Notes under the pieces: model-generated
Told to the model about the DNA's origin: nothing
The model's database searches: none
What the model saw: only the letters and a program-made list of their open reading frames with translations
In this document: positions 17,461 through 26,354 of the stretch, piece after piece
Numbering within the stretch: the first letter of the stretch is position 1
How the letters are laid out: each line of letters opens with the position of its first letter
Program-made: the position numbers and the translations under genes
From: Flavobacterium omnivorum
GTDB taxonomy: Bacteria > Bacteroidota > Bacteroidia > Flavobacteriales > Flavobacteriaceae
Assembly (NCBI RefSeq): GCF_900099915.1
Contig: NZ_FNDB01000009.1
Location: 59,399-123,398, forward strand
Direction of reading: 5' to 3'
Length of the DNA stretch: 64,000 bases

Positions 17461-20400
17461 ATGTATTTAAATTGCCATTCTTATCATTCGTTGCGTTACG
17501 GCACGATTCCTCTGGACGACCTGATCAATAAAGCAGTTCGCTCTGGGGTTACGGTTATGGCACTCACGGATATCAATACGGTGACGGGGATTTACGATTT
17601 TATAACGGCGTGCAAAAATGAATCCATTAAACCTTTGGTAGGCATCGATTTTCGTGCAGGCAATGACTTTCGGTATATTGGTCTAGCCAAAAATACTAGC
17701 GGACTCGCAGCCATGAATCGTTTTTTGACCCATCATAATTTTAAGGAAATTCCTTTGCCAATAGTAGCCCCAGAATTTGAATCGGTTGTGATTATTTACG
17801 CTTTCGCCAATGCGCCAACGGAATTAAAAACCAATGAATACATTGGAATACGTCCCGAAGAAGTGGGAAAACTTTTTGGGTACAAAGGCAGTCTCGACAA
17901 AATGGTAATTCTGCAACCGGTTACTTTTAGAACCAAAAAAGAATACCAACTTCATAAAATTTTACGCGCCATTGATAACAATATTTTGTTGTCTAAACTC
18001 AGGGGTTCGGATATCGCCACGCCTTATGAAATAATGGTTTCAGAGGAGCGTTTGCTTGCTGCTTACAAAAAGTATCCGCAAATCATTGCCAATACGCAAG
18101 CGATTATAGACAGTTGCGATTTTCAATTTGATTTTGAATCACCCAAAAACAAAAAACACTACACTACCTCTCAGAAAAGTGATATTGCGTTGTTGACCAC
18201 TTTAGCGCATCAAGGGATGCAATGGCGGTACGGAAAAGATCATGCACCCGCTTTGGCTAGAGTCCAAAAAGAATTGAAAGTGATAGATGACTTGCAGTTT
18301 AGCGGCTATTTTTTAATCACTTGGGACATTATTCGGTACAGCAATAGCCGTGGTTTTTTGCATATTGGTAGAGGAAGTGGTGCCAACTCTATTATTGCAT
18401 ATTGTTTAGGAATTACGGATATCTGCCCCATTGAACTCGACTTGTATTTTGAACGTTTTCTGAATGAAAATCGCAAGAGTCCGCCCGACTTTGATATTGA
18501 CTGGAGTTGGCAAGAACGCGATGTGATATTAGAATATATTTTCAATCGGTACGGGTATGAAAATGTAGCTTTTTGTGGCACCAATGTCGAATTCAAGTAC
18601 CGTTCTATCTTTAGGGAAGTGGGCAAAGTGTTTGGTTTACCCAAAGAAGAACTTGATCATCTAGCCAAAAATCCGACGCGGTTGCAACAAAGCAATAGTG
18701 TGGTCAGAGAAGTGCAGGAATACGGTATGTTATTGGAAAAATACCCCAATCAACGCAGTATGCATTCTTGTGGAATCATCATTTCCGAAGAACCCATCAC
18801 GAATTACACGCCCTTAGAAATGCCTCCGAAAGGATTCCCTATTGTGCTTTTTGACATGCATGTTGCCGAGTCGATTGGATTCGAAAAATTTGATATTTTG
18901 AGTCAGCGTGGCATTGGTCATATCGATGATACGGTAAAACTGGTTGCTAAAAACAGAGGGATTCAGATCAATATTCGGGATACTAGTATTTCTAAAAATG
19001 AAGCCAAAGCCAATACGTATTTAGCTAAAGGCAATACCATAGGTTGTTTTTATATTGAAAGTCCAGCCATGCGGGGTTTGTTGCGCCGGTTAAAATGTGA
19101 TAATTACAAGACTTTAGTAGCCGCTTCTTCAATCATTCGTCCTGGTGTAGCCAAGTCTGGAATGATGAAAGAGTATATTTTTAGGCACAACCATCCCAAT
19201 CAATTTGAATATTTCCATAAAGTGTTCGAAGAGCAATTAGGGGAAACCTATGGTATTATGGTTTATCAGGAAGATGTGATTAAAATCGCATTGCATTTTG
19301 GAGGATTACCCGCTGCTGATGGTGATATTTTGCGCCGGGCGATGAGTGGTAAAGGACGTTCTTTAGCTGCTTTGCAAAAAGTAAAAGACGATTTTTTTGC
19401 GAGTTGCGCCAAACAAGGACATGCAGAAACACTTAGCCAAGAAATTTATCGACAGATCGAATCGTTTGCAGGCTATTCGTTTTGTAAGGCACATTCGGCT
19501 TCATACGCGGTAGAAAGTTACCAGAGTTTATATTTAAAAGTGTATTATCCCATTGAGTTCATGGTGGCGGTCATCAACAACCAAGGTGGTTTTTACAGAA
19601 CCGAAGTCTATGTGCATGAAGCGAGAATGGCGGGTGCAAGCATACACAATCCGTGTGTTAACAAAAGTGAATTTACCACCACTTTATACGGAAAAGCCGT
19701 TTATTTGGGTTTTATGCATTTGCAAGGATTGCCCGTAAAACTAGCAGAAGCAATCGTAAAAGAACGCGACTGCAACGGCGATTATCTTTCCTTAGAGGAT
19801 TTTTGCAATCGGGTTGCTATAGGTTTAGAAAGTCTTAAATTATTAATTTTCATAGGTGCTTTTAGGGAAACTGGCAAAACTAAAAACCAATTGCTAATAT
19901 TGGCGAGTTTACTGTTTAATTCGGCTCCATCGGATCATCAAATGTTGTTGTTACAGGAATCGGTAAAGGAATACCAATTGCCTAAATTAGAACGTTCTCT
20001 TTTTGAAGATGCCTTTGACGAAATTGAATTGTTGGGCTTTCCCATTTCATTTACCCCTTTTGATTTGTTACAAAGCGCTTATAGAGGCGATGTAATGGCG
20101 CAGCATTTACTTCAACATCACAAAAAACAAGTACGCATGTTGGCCTATCTGATCTCAAGAAAACAAGTTCCCACAGTTAGAGGCACGATGTATTTTGGTA
20201 CTTGGGTCGATTTTGAAGGCACTTATTTTGACACAACCCATTTTCCTGATAATTTACAGCAGTATCCGTTTCAAGGTGGCGGCTGTTACTTGCTCTTAGG
20301 CACTGTTGAAGTTGATTACCACTTCCCTACTCTAACCATTCTTAAAATGGCAAAACTGCCTTTTGTGCCTGATCCACGCTATTCTGATGCTAAGGACCAT

Positions 20401-20523
20401 CAGTTCTTGACCCAACAACGCATGAAGGAAGATGTGAGTAGTACCAGTCGCGAACCATATCCTAGAGCGCATGAGATTCATTTACCACGATATAAAATGG
20501 GCAATGATGTAGAGCAAGTATAA
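17461..20523 (+). CDS. DnaE-type DNA polymerase III alpha subunit (DnaE2/ImuC-like by context)
   Basis: 1020 residues from the ATG at 17461; a TTG seven codons earlier (17440) is a weaker start. Order: PHP domain (about 1-200; YLNCHSYHSLRYGTI, degenerate beside the usual HLHTxxSLLDG), C-family polymerase palm with HIGRGSGANSIIAYCLGITD and PPDFDIDWSWQERD (catalytic Asp pair), fingers with SAIIRPG-like ASSIIRPGVAKSGMM and YQEDVI, then a helix-hairpin-helix and OB region. It is clearly shorter than the replicative DnaE. Its place behind a LexA-like repressor and a Y-family polymerase points to a damage-inducible mutasome (known for lexA-imuA-imuB-dnaE2 cassettes; here inferred). Confidence 0.85.
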   Translation: MYLNCHSYHSLRYGTIPLDDLINKAVRSGVTVMALTDINTVTGIYDFITACKNESIKPLVGIDFRAGNDFRYIGLAKNTSGLAAMNRFLTHHNFKEIPLPIVAPEFESVVIIYAFANAPTELKTNEYIGIRPEEVGKLFGYKGSLDKMVILQPVTFRTKKEYQLHKILRAIDNNILLSKLRGSDIATPYEIMVSEERLLAAYKKYPQIIANTQAIIDSCDFQFDFESPKNKKHYTTSQKSDIALLTTLAHQGMQWRYGKDHAPALARVQKELKVIDDLQFSGYFLITWDIIRYSNSRGFLHIGRGSGANSIIAYCLGITDICPIELDLYFERFLNENRKSPPDFDIDWSWQERDVILEYIFNRYGYENVAFCGTNVEFKYRSIFREVGKVFGLPKEELDHLAKNPTRLQQSNSVVREVQEYGMLLEKYPNQRSMHSCGIIISEEPITNYTPLEMPPKGFPIVLFDMHVAESIGFEKFDILSQRGIGHIDDTVKLVAKNRGIQINIRDTSISKNEAKANTYLAKGNTIGCFYIESPAMRGLLRRLKCDNYKTLVAASSIIRPGVAKSGMMKEYIFRHNHPNQFEYFHKVFEEQLGETYGIMVYQEDVIKIALHFGGLPAADGDILRRAMSGKGRSLAALQKVKDDFFASCAKQGHAETLSQEIYRQIESFAGYSFCKAHSASYAVESYQSLYLKVYYPIEFMVAVINNQGGFYRTEVYVHEARMAGASIHNPCVNKSEFTTTLYGKAVYLGFMHLQGLPVKLAEAIVKERDCNGDYLSLEDFCNRVAIGLESLKLLIFIGAFRETGKTKNQLLILASLLFNSAPSDHQMLLLQESVKEYQLPKLERSLFEDAFDEIELLGFPISFTPFDLLQSAYRGDVMAQHLLQHHKKQVRMLAYLISRKQVPTVRGTMYFGTWVDFEGTYFDTTHFPDNLQQYPFQGGGCYLLLGTVEVDYHFPTLTILKMAKLPFVPDPRYSDAKDHQFLTQQRMKEDVSSTSREPYPRAHEIHLPRYKMGNDVEQV

Positions 20524-20781
20524 TCTCTAAAAGAACTCCATAATAAGGCAACTTGGGTCTTTATTTTAAGTTTTTTTTTATATGGTAAAGCAATTCTTTA
20601 GTGCTTTTAGTTACCATCGTTAGCAGGAAGGAAATCTCATCAACAGCAAAAAATTAGAGACATAAAGAATTTTGATTTGGAAAATTTAAATTGGAAATTG
20701 CAACTTAATAAAAACCAGAAATTAAGAAAGAAAACAGTGCTATCAAAACACAAAACAAGTATATCAAATCCATAATTGGTG

Positions 20782-23067
20782 TTAAACACTTTCGTTTAAA
20801 ATAGTATAAACTAGTTCTTTAGTAGGTTTTTTATTTTTCAATTTTTCTCTAACCAAATCAAAAGTCACTTTGAAATCACAGCCCGATTTGTAGTGGCTAC
20901 ATCCATAAGCCGTTTTTCCTTTAATAACCGTTCCACTTTGGCATTTTGGACAGGTTAATTCGTCTGGTATGGCTTTCGCCAAAGCTTTCTTAGGTTCTAA
21001 TTTGAGTTGGAAATTTTCGTCAAAACGTAGCAAACCCTCTACAACTCCGGCATTCGTTTTAAAGTCTTTCAAATTTACAGTAGATCCTTTTTGTAGTAAT
21101 CGCAGATATTGATTCTCGGATATTTTTTTCTCTGCAAAACTATACGGCAATAAAAACGTACAACCCGCTTTATAATCGCCACATCCATACGCCGATTTTC
21201 CTTTGATGAGCGTCGCATTTTTACATTTTGGACACGCTACTGCTAAAATTCCTGCTGCTTTCTTTTGCTCTACTTTAACGACTTCTTTTTGAACACTACT
21301 GGCATGCGAAATATTGGCACGTGTGGTTTCACTTCGCACTTCATAGACTAAAGCTTCTACCATACGTTTCATGTTGTTGATAAATCCAGCAGCGCTATAC
21401 GTACCTTTCTCAATATCTTTCAATTGTTTTTCCCAAGAACCCGTCAACTCAGCTGATTTTACTAAATCATTTTGAATGGTATCAATCAGTCTAATCCCTG
21501 TTGGCGTTGGTAATACCTGTTTTTTATTTCTAACAATATATTGGCGTTTAAAAAGCGTCTCAATAATATTAGCGCGTGTTGATGGTCGTCCTATTCCATT
21601 TTCTTTCATCAATTCGCGTAAATCTTCATCATCTACTTGTTTTCCTGCCGTTTCCATGGCACGTAACAAGGTTGCTTCCGTAAACTGATTGGGTGGTTTG
21701 GTTTCCTTTTCTAAAAACGACGGCTGATGTGGTCCCTTTTCGCCTTCAACAAAACTTGGCAATAGATCGGCTTCTTTTTCTTTCACATCTTCAAAAACAA
21801 CACGCCATCCTTTTTTTAAGATTTCTTTTCCAGTGGTTTTAAAAGCTACATCGGCTGCTTTTCCTATCACGGTGGTATTTGCTACCAAACAATCATCATA
21901 AAAAACGGCAATGAACCGTTTAGTAATAATATCATAAACCTGTTGCTGATTGTATTGTAAATTGGTTTGAATCCCCGTTGGAATAATCGCATGGTGATCC
22001 GTTACTTTTTTATCGTTAAAAACTTTAGTAGATTTTATAATCTTCTTTCCTAATAGCGGTTCGGTTAACGCAGAATAATTGGTTAACTTTTGAAGAATTC
22101 CAGCTACTTTTGGGTACACATCATTGGGTAAAAAGGTGGTATCAACTCTGGGGTACGTGACTACTTTCTGTTCGTACAAAGTTTGAGCAATTTTCAACGT
22201 TTCATCTGCAGTAAACCCAAACTTAATATTGCAATACACTTGTAAACCCGTTAAATCAAAGAGTTTTGGAGCAAATTCATTTCCTTTCTTTTTTTCAATC
22301 GAGACAATTTCAAAATCGCTTTCCTTGACTTTATTGGCTAAAATCTCTCCGTCTTCCTTTTTTAAAAAACGTCCTTCTTCATAACTAAAAAGCGTCTCTC
22401 TGTATAAAGTCTGCAGCTCCCAATACGGCTGTGGTTTAAAATTTTCAATTTCCTTAAAACGATCCACTACCATAGCTAATGTAGGGGTTTGTACCCTTCC
22501 AATAGACAATACTTGTTTGTATCCGCCATGTTTTACGGTGTACAAACGGGTCGCATTCATACCCAATAACCAGTCGCCAATAGCTCTGGAAAATCCCGCA
22601 TAGTACAAATTATCGTAGTTGGATGACGGCTTTAAGTTTTCAAAACCTTCTTTAATGGCTTCGGTAGTTAATGAAGAAATCCATAAGCGTTTTACTTCGC
22701 CTTTATAATTGGCTTCATTCATCACCCATCGCTGTATCAATTCTCCTTCTTGACCCGCATCCCCACAGTTGATGACCAATTCTGCTTTGTCAAATAAACT
22801 TTTTATAATTTTAAATTGCTTTTGAATGCCGGAATTCTCCACTACTTTAGTTTCAAATTTATCGGGAAGCATAGGTAAGTTATTCAAATCCCAACTTTTC
22901 CAATGCGGTTTATAATCATTTGGTTCTTTTAAGGTGCATAAATGACCAAAAGTATACGTCACAACATAGCCGTTGCCTTCGTAATACCCGTCATGTTTGG
23001 TATTAGCTCCTAATACGGATGCGATTTCGCGTGCTACACTTGGTTTTTCGGCAATACAGACCTTCAT
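20782..23067 (-). CDS. topB: DNA topoisomerase III
   Basis: 761 residues, type IA topoisomerase. TOPRIM starts MKVCIAEKPSVAREIASVLG, with NCGDAGQEGELIQRW as the metal site. LSIGRVQTPTLAMVVDRF and the active-site Tyr in VTYPRVDTTFLP follow, then the DNA-gate motif ENGIGRPSTRANIIETL. The C-terminus has two similar zinc-ribbon-type repeats, CPKCKNATLIKGKSAYGC and CPKCQSGTVIKGKTAYGC, each completed by a later Cys. It decatenates recombination and replication intermediates. It is a single gene on the minus strand. Confidence 0.95.
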   Translation of the reverse strand: MKVCIAEKPSVAREIASVLGANTKHDGYYEGNGYVVTYTFGHLCTLKEPNDYKPHWKSWDLNNLPMLPDKFETKVVENSGIQKQFKIIKSLFDKAELVINCGDAGQEGELIQRWVMNEANYKGEVKRLWISSLTTEAIKEGFENLKPSSNYDNLYYAGFSRAIGDWLLGMNATRLYTVKHGGYKQVLSIGRVQTPTLAMVVDRFKEIENFKPQPYWELQTLYRETLFSYEEGRFLKKEDGEILANKVKESDFEIVSIEKKKGNEFAPKLFDLTGLQVYCNIKFGFTADETLKIAQTLYEQKVVTYPRVDTTFLPNDVYPKVAGILQKLTNYSALTEPLLGKKIIKSTKVFNDKKVTDHHAIIPTGIQTNLQYNQQQVYDIITKRFIAVFYDDCLVANTTVIGKAADVAFKTTGKEILKKGWRVVFEDVKEKEADLLPSFVEGEKGPHQPSFLEKETKPPNQFTEATLLRAMETAGKQVDDEDLRELMKENGIGRPSTRANIIETLFKRQYIVRNKKQVLPTPTGIRLIDTIQNDLVKSAELTGSWEKQLKDIEKGTYSAAGFINNMKRMVEALVYEVRSETTRANISHASSVQKEVVKVEQKKAAGILAVACPKCKNATLIKGKSAYGCGDYKAGCTFLLPYSFAEKKISENQYLRLLQKGSTVNLKDFKTNAGVVEGLLRFDENFQLKLEPKKALAKAIPDELTCPKCQSGTVIKGKTAYGCSHYKSGCDFKVTFDLVREKLKNKKPTKELVYTILNESV

Positions 23068-23259
23068 TATATACTATTAATTTGAAGCCGCAAATTAGGA
23101 ATTTATATGTTGGGAATAAAAAGGAATCGTCAGGAGTTATGAACGAGCTTCAAAAATAGAGTGCGACATTGCGTGAAATGAAATAATAATAAAAGAATAA
23201 CAAAATCATAATTAATTGATAGCAGGACGAGAGTACTGAAACTGATTTGTATAAAAAAA

Positions 23260-23290
23260 GGCTTACCTAGATTAAAATCATCGGTAAGCC
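23260..23290 (-). terminator. Terminator of the phosphoesterase operon
   Basis: An 8-bp stem (GGCTTACC, 23260-23267 with 23283-23290). On the minus strand it is followed by seven T. It lies 25 bases after the stop of the 23316 gene. Confidence 0.88.
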
Positions 23291-23315
23291 AAGCCAATAA
23301 AAACTGATTACAGTT

Positions 23316-24887
23316 TTATTTTTTATTTTCTAAGCGGTAAGAAGTTCCTCCATTATGTGTTTTTCCAAATTGATCTATTGCTTTTATTTCAACTTGATGT
23401 TCTCCGATTTCTAGATTAGTTTGGATTTTCCCTCTCCAAAGATGTTTACTTTCGATAGGGTTTGACGAGCGCCTTCCTGGAATTAATTCTTCGATAAGAT
23501 CCCATTCATAAACGTCAATTGCATAAGAAGGATCAATTTCTTCAACATACTCCAAGGCGATCCATTGGCCTTGGTCGATACGATAGTGTAAGCTGTCATT
23601 TTTACTTCCCATAAAGAAATTTACATAAATACCAGATTTAGTAGAACGTCCTTTTTCAATAACTTTTGGAGCAAAAACTTCCATTTGATAGGTTTTGGGT
23701 TTGCCCGCTACTTTATAATCGATGTTGTATTGATTTCCTTTAAAATTAATAAAAGCATATCCTTTGGGTGTTCCATCACGCATGGTTGAAACCGGAACGC
23801 CTTGCTGATTGAGTTTCCCTGAATACCAATCTCCAGAGGTCGTTCCTACATTATAATGATGATGTGGTTTTTCCTGTAGCCAGCCTTCCTTTTTGCCAAA
23901 GTAATCCTGACGTTGAATATGGGTATGGGCCGACAAAGAAAGTGTATTTGGAAAATCTTTTAAAAGTCTAAATAAATGATCCCGGTCAGCATCTCTAAAC
24001 GAATCACCTTCGGTTTCGCTTAAAGGTATGTGAAAAGCTAAGACTATTAAATGATCTTTTGGAACAAGTTTCAAATCATTTTCAATAAATTGTAGTTGGT
24101 TTGCTGTGAAACCGCCCCAATATCCTTTTTGATTTCTTGGGTCAGGATAAAGCACATTATCTAATATGATAAAATGTACTTTTCCGTAATTAAAGGTATA
24201 GTTGGCTGGGCCAAAATGCGCTTCATAAGTCTCATCGGCCATTTCATCTGTTGTGGCATCAAAATTAAGATCATGATTTCCCAGTAAATTATACCACGGA
24301 ATTCCTGCTGCTTTTACCGCTTTTAAATATGGATTAAATAGAGCAAGGTCATTTCCTACTAAGTCACCTAAACTTAAGCCGAATGGAACATTTTTTATAC
24401 CTGCAACTTCGGCTACAATACCTTTCGCAAAAAAATCTACTTCCGCTTGCGTATACGGTTGTGGATCACCAAAAATTAAGGCTGTAAATGCATCATTTTC
24501 TTGTTGCGGAATTAATCCAAAATTAACTGATTTTGGCAGTTTTCCTGTTGGATCGACCCCTTTAAATTTTAATTTTGGAGAACCATTAGGTTTGTGATTG
24601 TAAAAAAACTGTGGAAGATTATTTTCATCAACACCCACTTTATAATTCGCTGGTTTTATTACAGCTATAATGGCATCATCGTTAATAGGAAGATTGTATT
24701 TGCCATCTTTATTCGTGAGAACAACGTCAAGGCCATTAGTTACAGCCACATTAGAAATTCCTTTTTCATTGCGCTCCATTTTATTATTCTTATTATTGTC
24801 CTCGAAAACGAAACCCTCAACATTAGTTTGTGCCATAAAAGGAATGGAGAATAAAAGGGCACAAAAGGGTAAAAATACTTTTTTCAT
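23316..24887 (-). CDS. Secreted calcineurin-like phosphoesterase with N- and C-terminal accessory domains
   Basis: 523 residues with a signal peptide (MKKVFLPFCALLFSIPFMAQ). A prealbumin-like N-terminal domain (about 21-130; VEGFVFEDNNKNNKMERNEKG) precedes the metallophosphatase core with GDPQ, LGDLVGND, LGNHD, AFHIPL and SAHTHIQ, the usual metal ligands. A beta-rich C-terminal domain follows. It acts in the periplasm or at the surface on a phosphoester; the substrate is unknown. It is the last gene of the ECF-FecR-SusC-SusD unit, 22 nt after SusD, so it is probably the enzyme partner of that uptake system. Confidence 0.87.
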   Translation of the reverse strand: MKKVFLPFCALLFSIPFMAQTNVEGFVFEDNNKNNKMERNEKGISNVAVTNGLDVVLTNKDGKYNLPINDDAIIAVIKPANYKVGVDENNLPQFFYNHKPNGSPKLKFKGVDPTGKLPKSVNFGLIPQQENDAFTALIFGDPQPYTQAEVDFFAKGIVAEVAGIKNVPFGLSLGDLVGNDLALFNPYLKAVKAAGIPWYNLLGNHDLNFDATTDEMADETYEAHFGPANYTFNYGKVHFIILDNVLYPDPRNQKGYWGGFTANQLQFIENDLKLVPKDHLIVLAFHIPLSETEGDSFRDADRDHLFRLLKDFPNTLSLSAHTHIQRQDYFGKKEGWLQEKPHHHYNVGTTSGDWYSGKLNQQGVPVSTMRDGTPKGYAFINFKGNQYNIDYKVAGKPKTYQMEVFAPKVIEKGRSTKSGIYVNFFMGSKNDSLHYRIDQGQWIALEYVEEIDPSYAIDVYEWDLIEELIPGRRSSNPIESKHLWRGKIQTNLEIGEHQVEIKAIDQFGKTHNGGTSYRLENKK

Positions 24888-24909
24888 AATTTTTTATTTT
24901 AATTAAGAT

Positions 24910-26343
24910 TTATTTATCCCACCAAACTTTAGTGTTAACATCATCTGTACCTAAGATTTCAACAGCTTTAAGATAATTTTGTTGGTTATTAATTTGAATG
25001 CTGGTTGGATAGAAAAAACGGGATGGCATTATTGCATTATTTTCCATCGCAGTAGTTTTTGGAAGTATCGGAAACCCGGTTCTTCGGTACTCAAACCATT
25101 GTTGGTAATCAATAAAATATAATGCGTAATATTTTTGAAGCATTATTCTTTCCAAAGTACCATCATAAGTTGCCAGTTGACTATCAAAATAAGTTGTTGT
25201 AATGGTAACTCCTAATTGTTCCATTGCAGCTTGAACTCCTTTTTTATAATGTAATTCAGCCTCCGTTGTGAATCCTCTTTGAGCAGTTTCGGCTTTTATA
25301 AATTCTACCTCTGCATAAGTCAACAAGAAAATATTCATTGGATTGGTGATTTGAGCTGAATTAAACGTCGAAGCATTGTAAGCAAATTGAGATTCGGCGC
25401 CAACATAAGCGCTGGGAATTCCTTTATATCCTATCGAAATAGTATTCATATCCGTGGCAACACTAGCAATAATTGGCCTTCTAGGATCTAACATAGTATT
25501 TAAGTTGTCAATAAAAAAAGAGGCTATTTTGACATTTAAGCTAAAATCCTGAGGTCTTCCCCAAGGTGAAACATTAGGGGTAACTCCTGTAACTTTCAAG
25601 ATTGCAGATTCAGCGGTATTTTCAAAAACAGGATACAGTATTGGATTTTGAATCATGGTTGCTAATTTTTGAAAAGCGTTGGTTTCTGAACGATTGGATA
25701 TTCGCAACAACAAGCGCATCTGAAGCGAATTAGTGAATTTTTTCCATTTTTTAACATCATTTTGAAAGAGAATATCACTGGCATAAACCATTGGAGAACT
25801 AGTTTTATAAAGCGTATTGGCTCTCTCTAAATCTGCTAAAATAGTTTTGTATATAAGCTCCTGAGAATCAAATGCAGGATAGAGATTTCCTTCTTCCCCG
25901 CTTACAGCCTCGGTCATGGGCACTGGTCCAAAAATATCTGTTAAATTGGCATAAACCCAAGCATTTAAAGTCAAGGCAATCGCTTCATAATTAGGATCTT
26001 CTGCTCGAATTGCGGCTATTTTCATTTCTTTAATGTTATTGAGCCATTTGTAATAATTATTCCAAGACGAAGCACCAATTTCTTGACTTAAATCATAGCG
26101 ATGTAAGCCTCCAGAAACACTTGGAAACGGCAGTGAAACTTGCATTAAATTAAAAGTCACACTTGCACTTCGGTTGGCATTGTGTGTGGCCAAACCATAA
26201 ATTATAGGATTAATTAAAGTTCCTGGACTTATTTCAGCAATCCGATTCGGATCCTCGTTGAGTTCACTAAAATCGCCTGTGCAGCCTATATTTAGCAGTA
26301 TCATTGCTAAAATTGCAGTAAAAATTTTTATCTTTTTCATCAT
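24910..26343 (-). CDS. SusD/RagB-family surface lipoprotein
   Basis: 477 residues. The lipobox is LNIGC with Cys21, followed by the typical SusD opening ELNEDPNRIAEISPGTLINP. Helical TPR-like segments are seen throughout, and TYAEVEFIKAETAQRG is a classic SusD region. The type matches the SusD-like_2 subgroup. It captures ligand at the cell surface and forms the lid over the SusC channel encoded 11 nt upstream. The start could also be the second Met (26340). Confidence 0.92.
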   Translation of the reverse strand: MMKKIKIFTAILAMILLNIGCTGDFSELNEDPNRIAEISPGTLINPIIYGLATHNANRSASVTFNLMQVSLPFPSVSGGLHRYDLSQEIGASSWNNYYKWLNNIKEMKIAAIRAEDPNYEAIALTLNAWVYANLTDIFGPVPMTEAVSGEEGNLYPAFDSQELIYKTILADLERANTLYKTSSPMVYASDILFQNDVKKWKKFTNSLQMRLLLRISNRSETNAFQKLATMIQNPILYPVFENTAESAILKVTGVTPNVSPWGRPQDFSLNVKIASFFIDNLNTMLDPRRPIIASVATDMNTISIGYKGIPSAYVGAESQFAYNASTFNSAQITNPMNIFLLTYAEVEFIKAETAQRGFTTEAELHYKKGVQAAMEQLGVTITTTYFDSQLATYDGTLERIMLQKYYALYFIDYQQWFEYRRTGFPILPKTTAMENNAIMPSRFFYPTSIQINNQQNYLKAVEILGTDDVNTKVWWDK

Positions 26344-26354
26344 TAAATAGGAGT

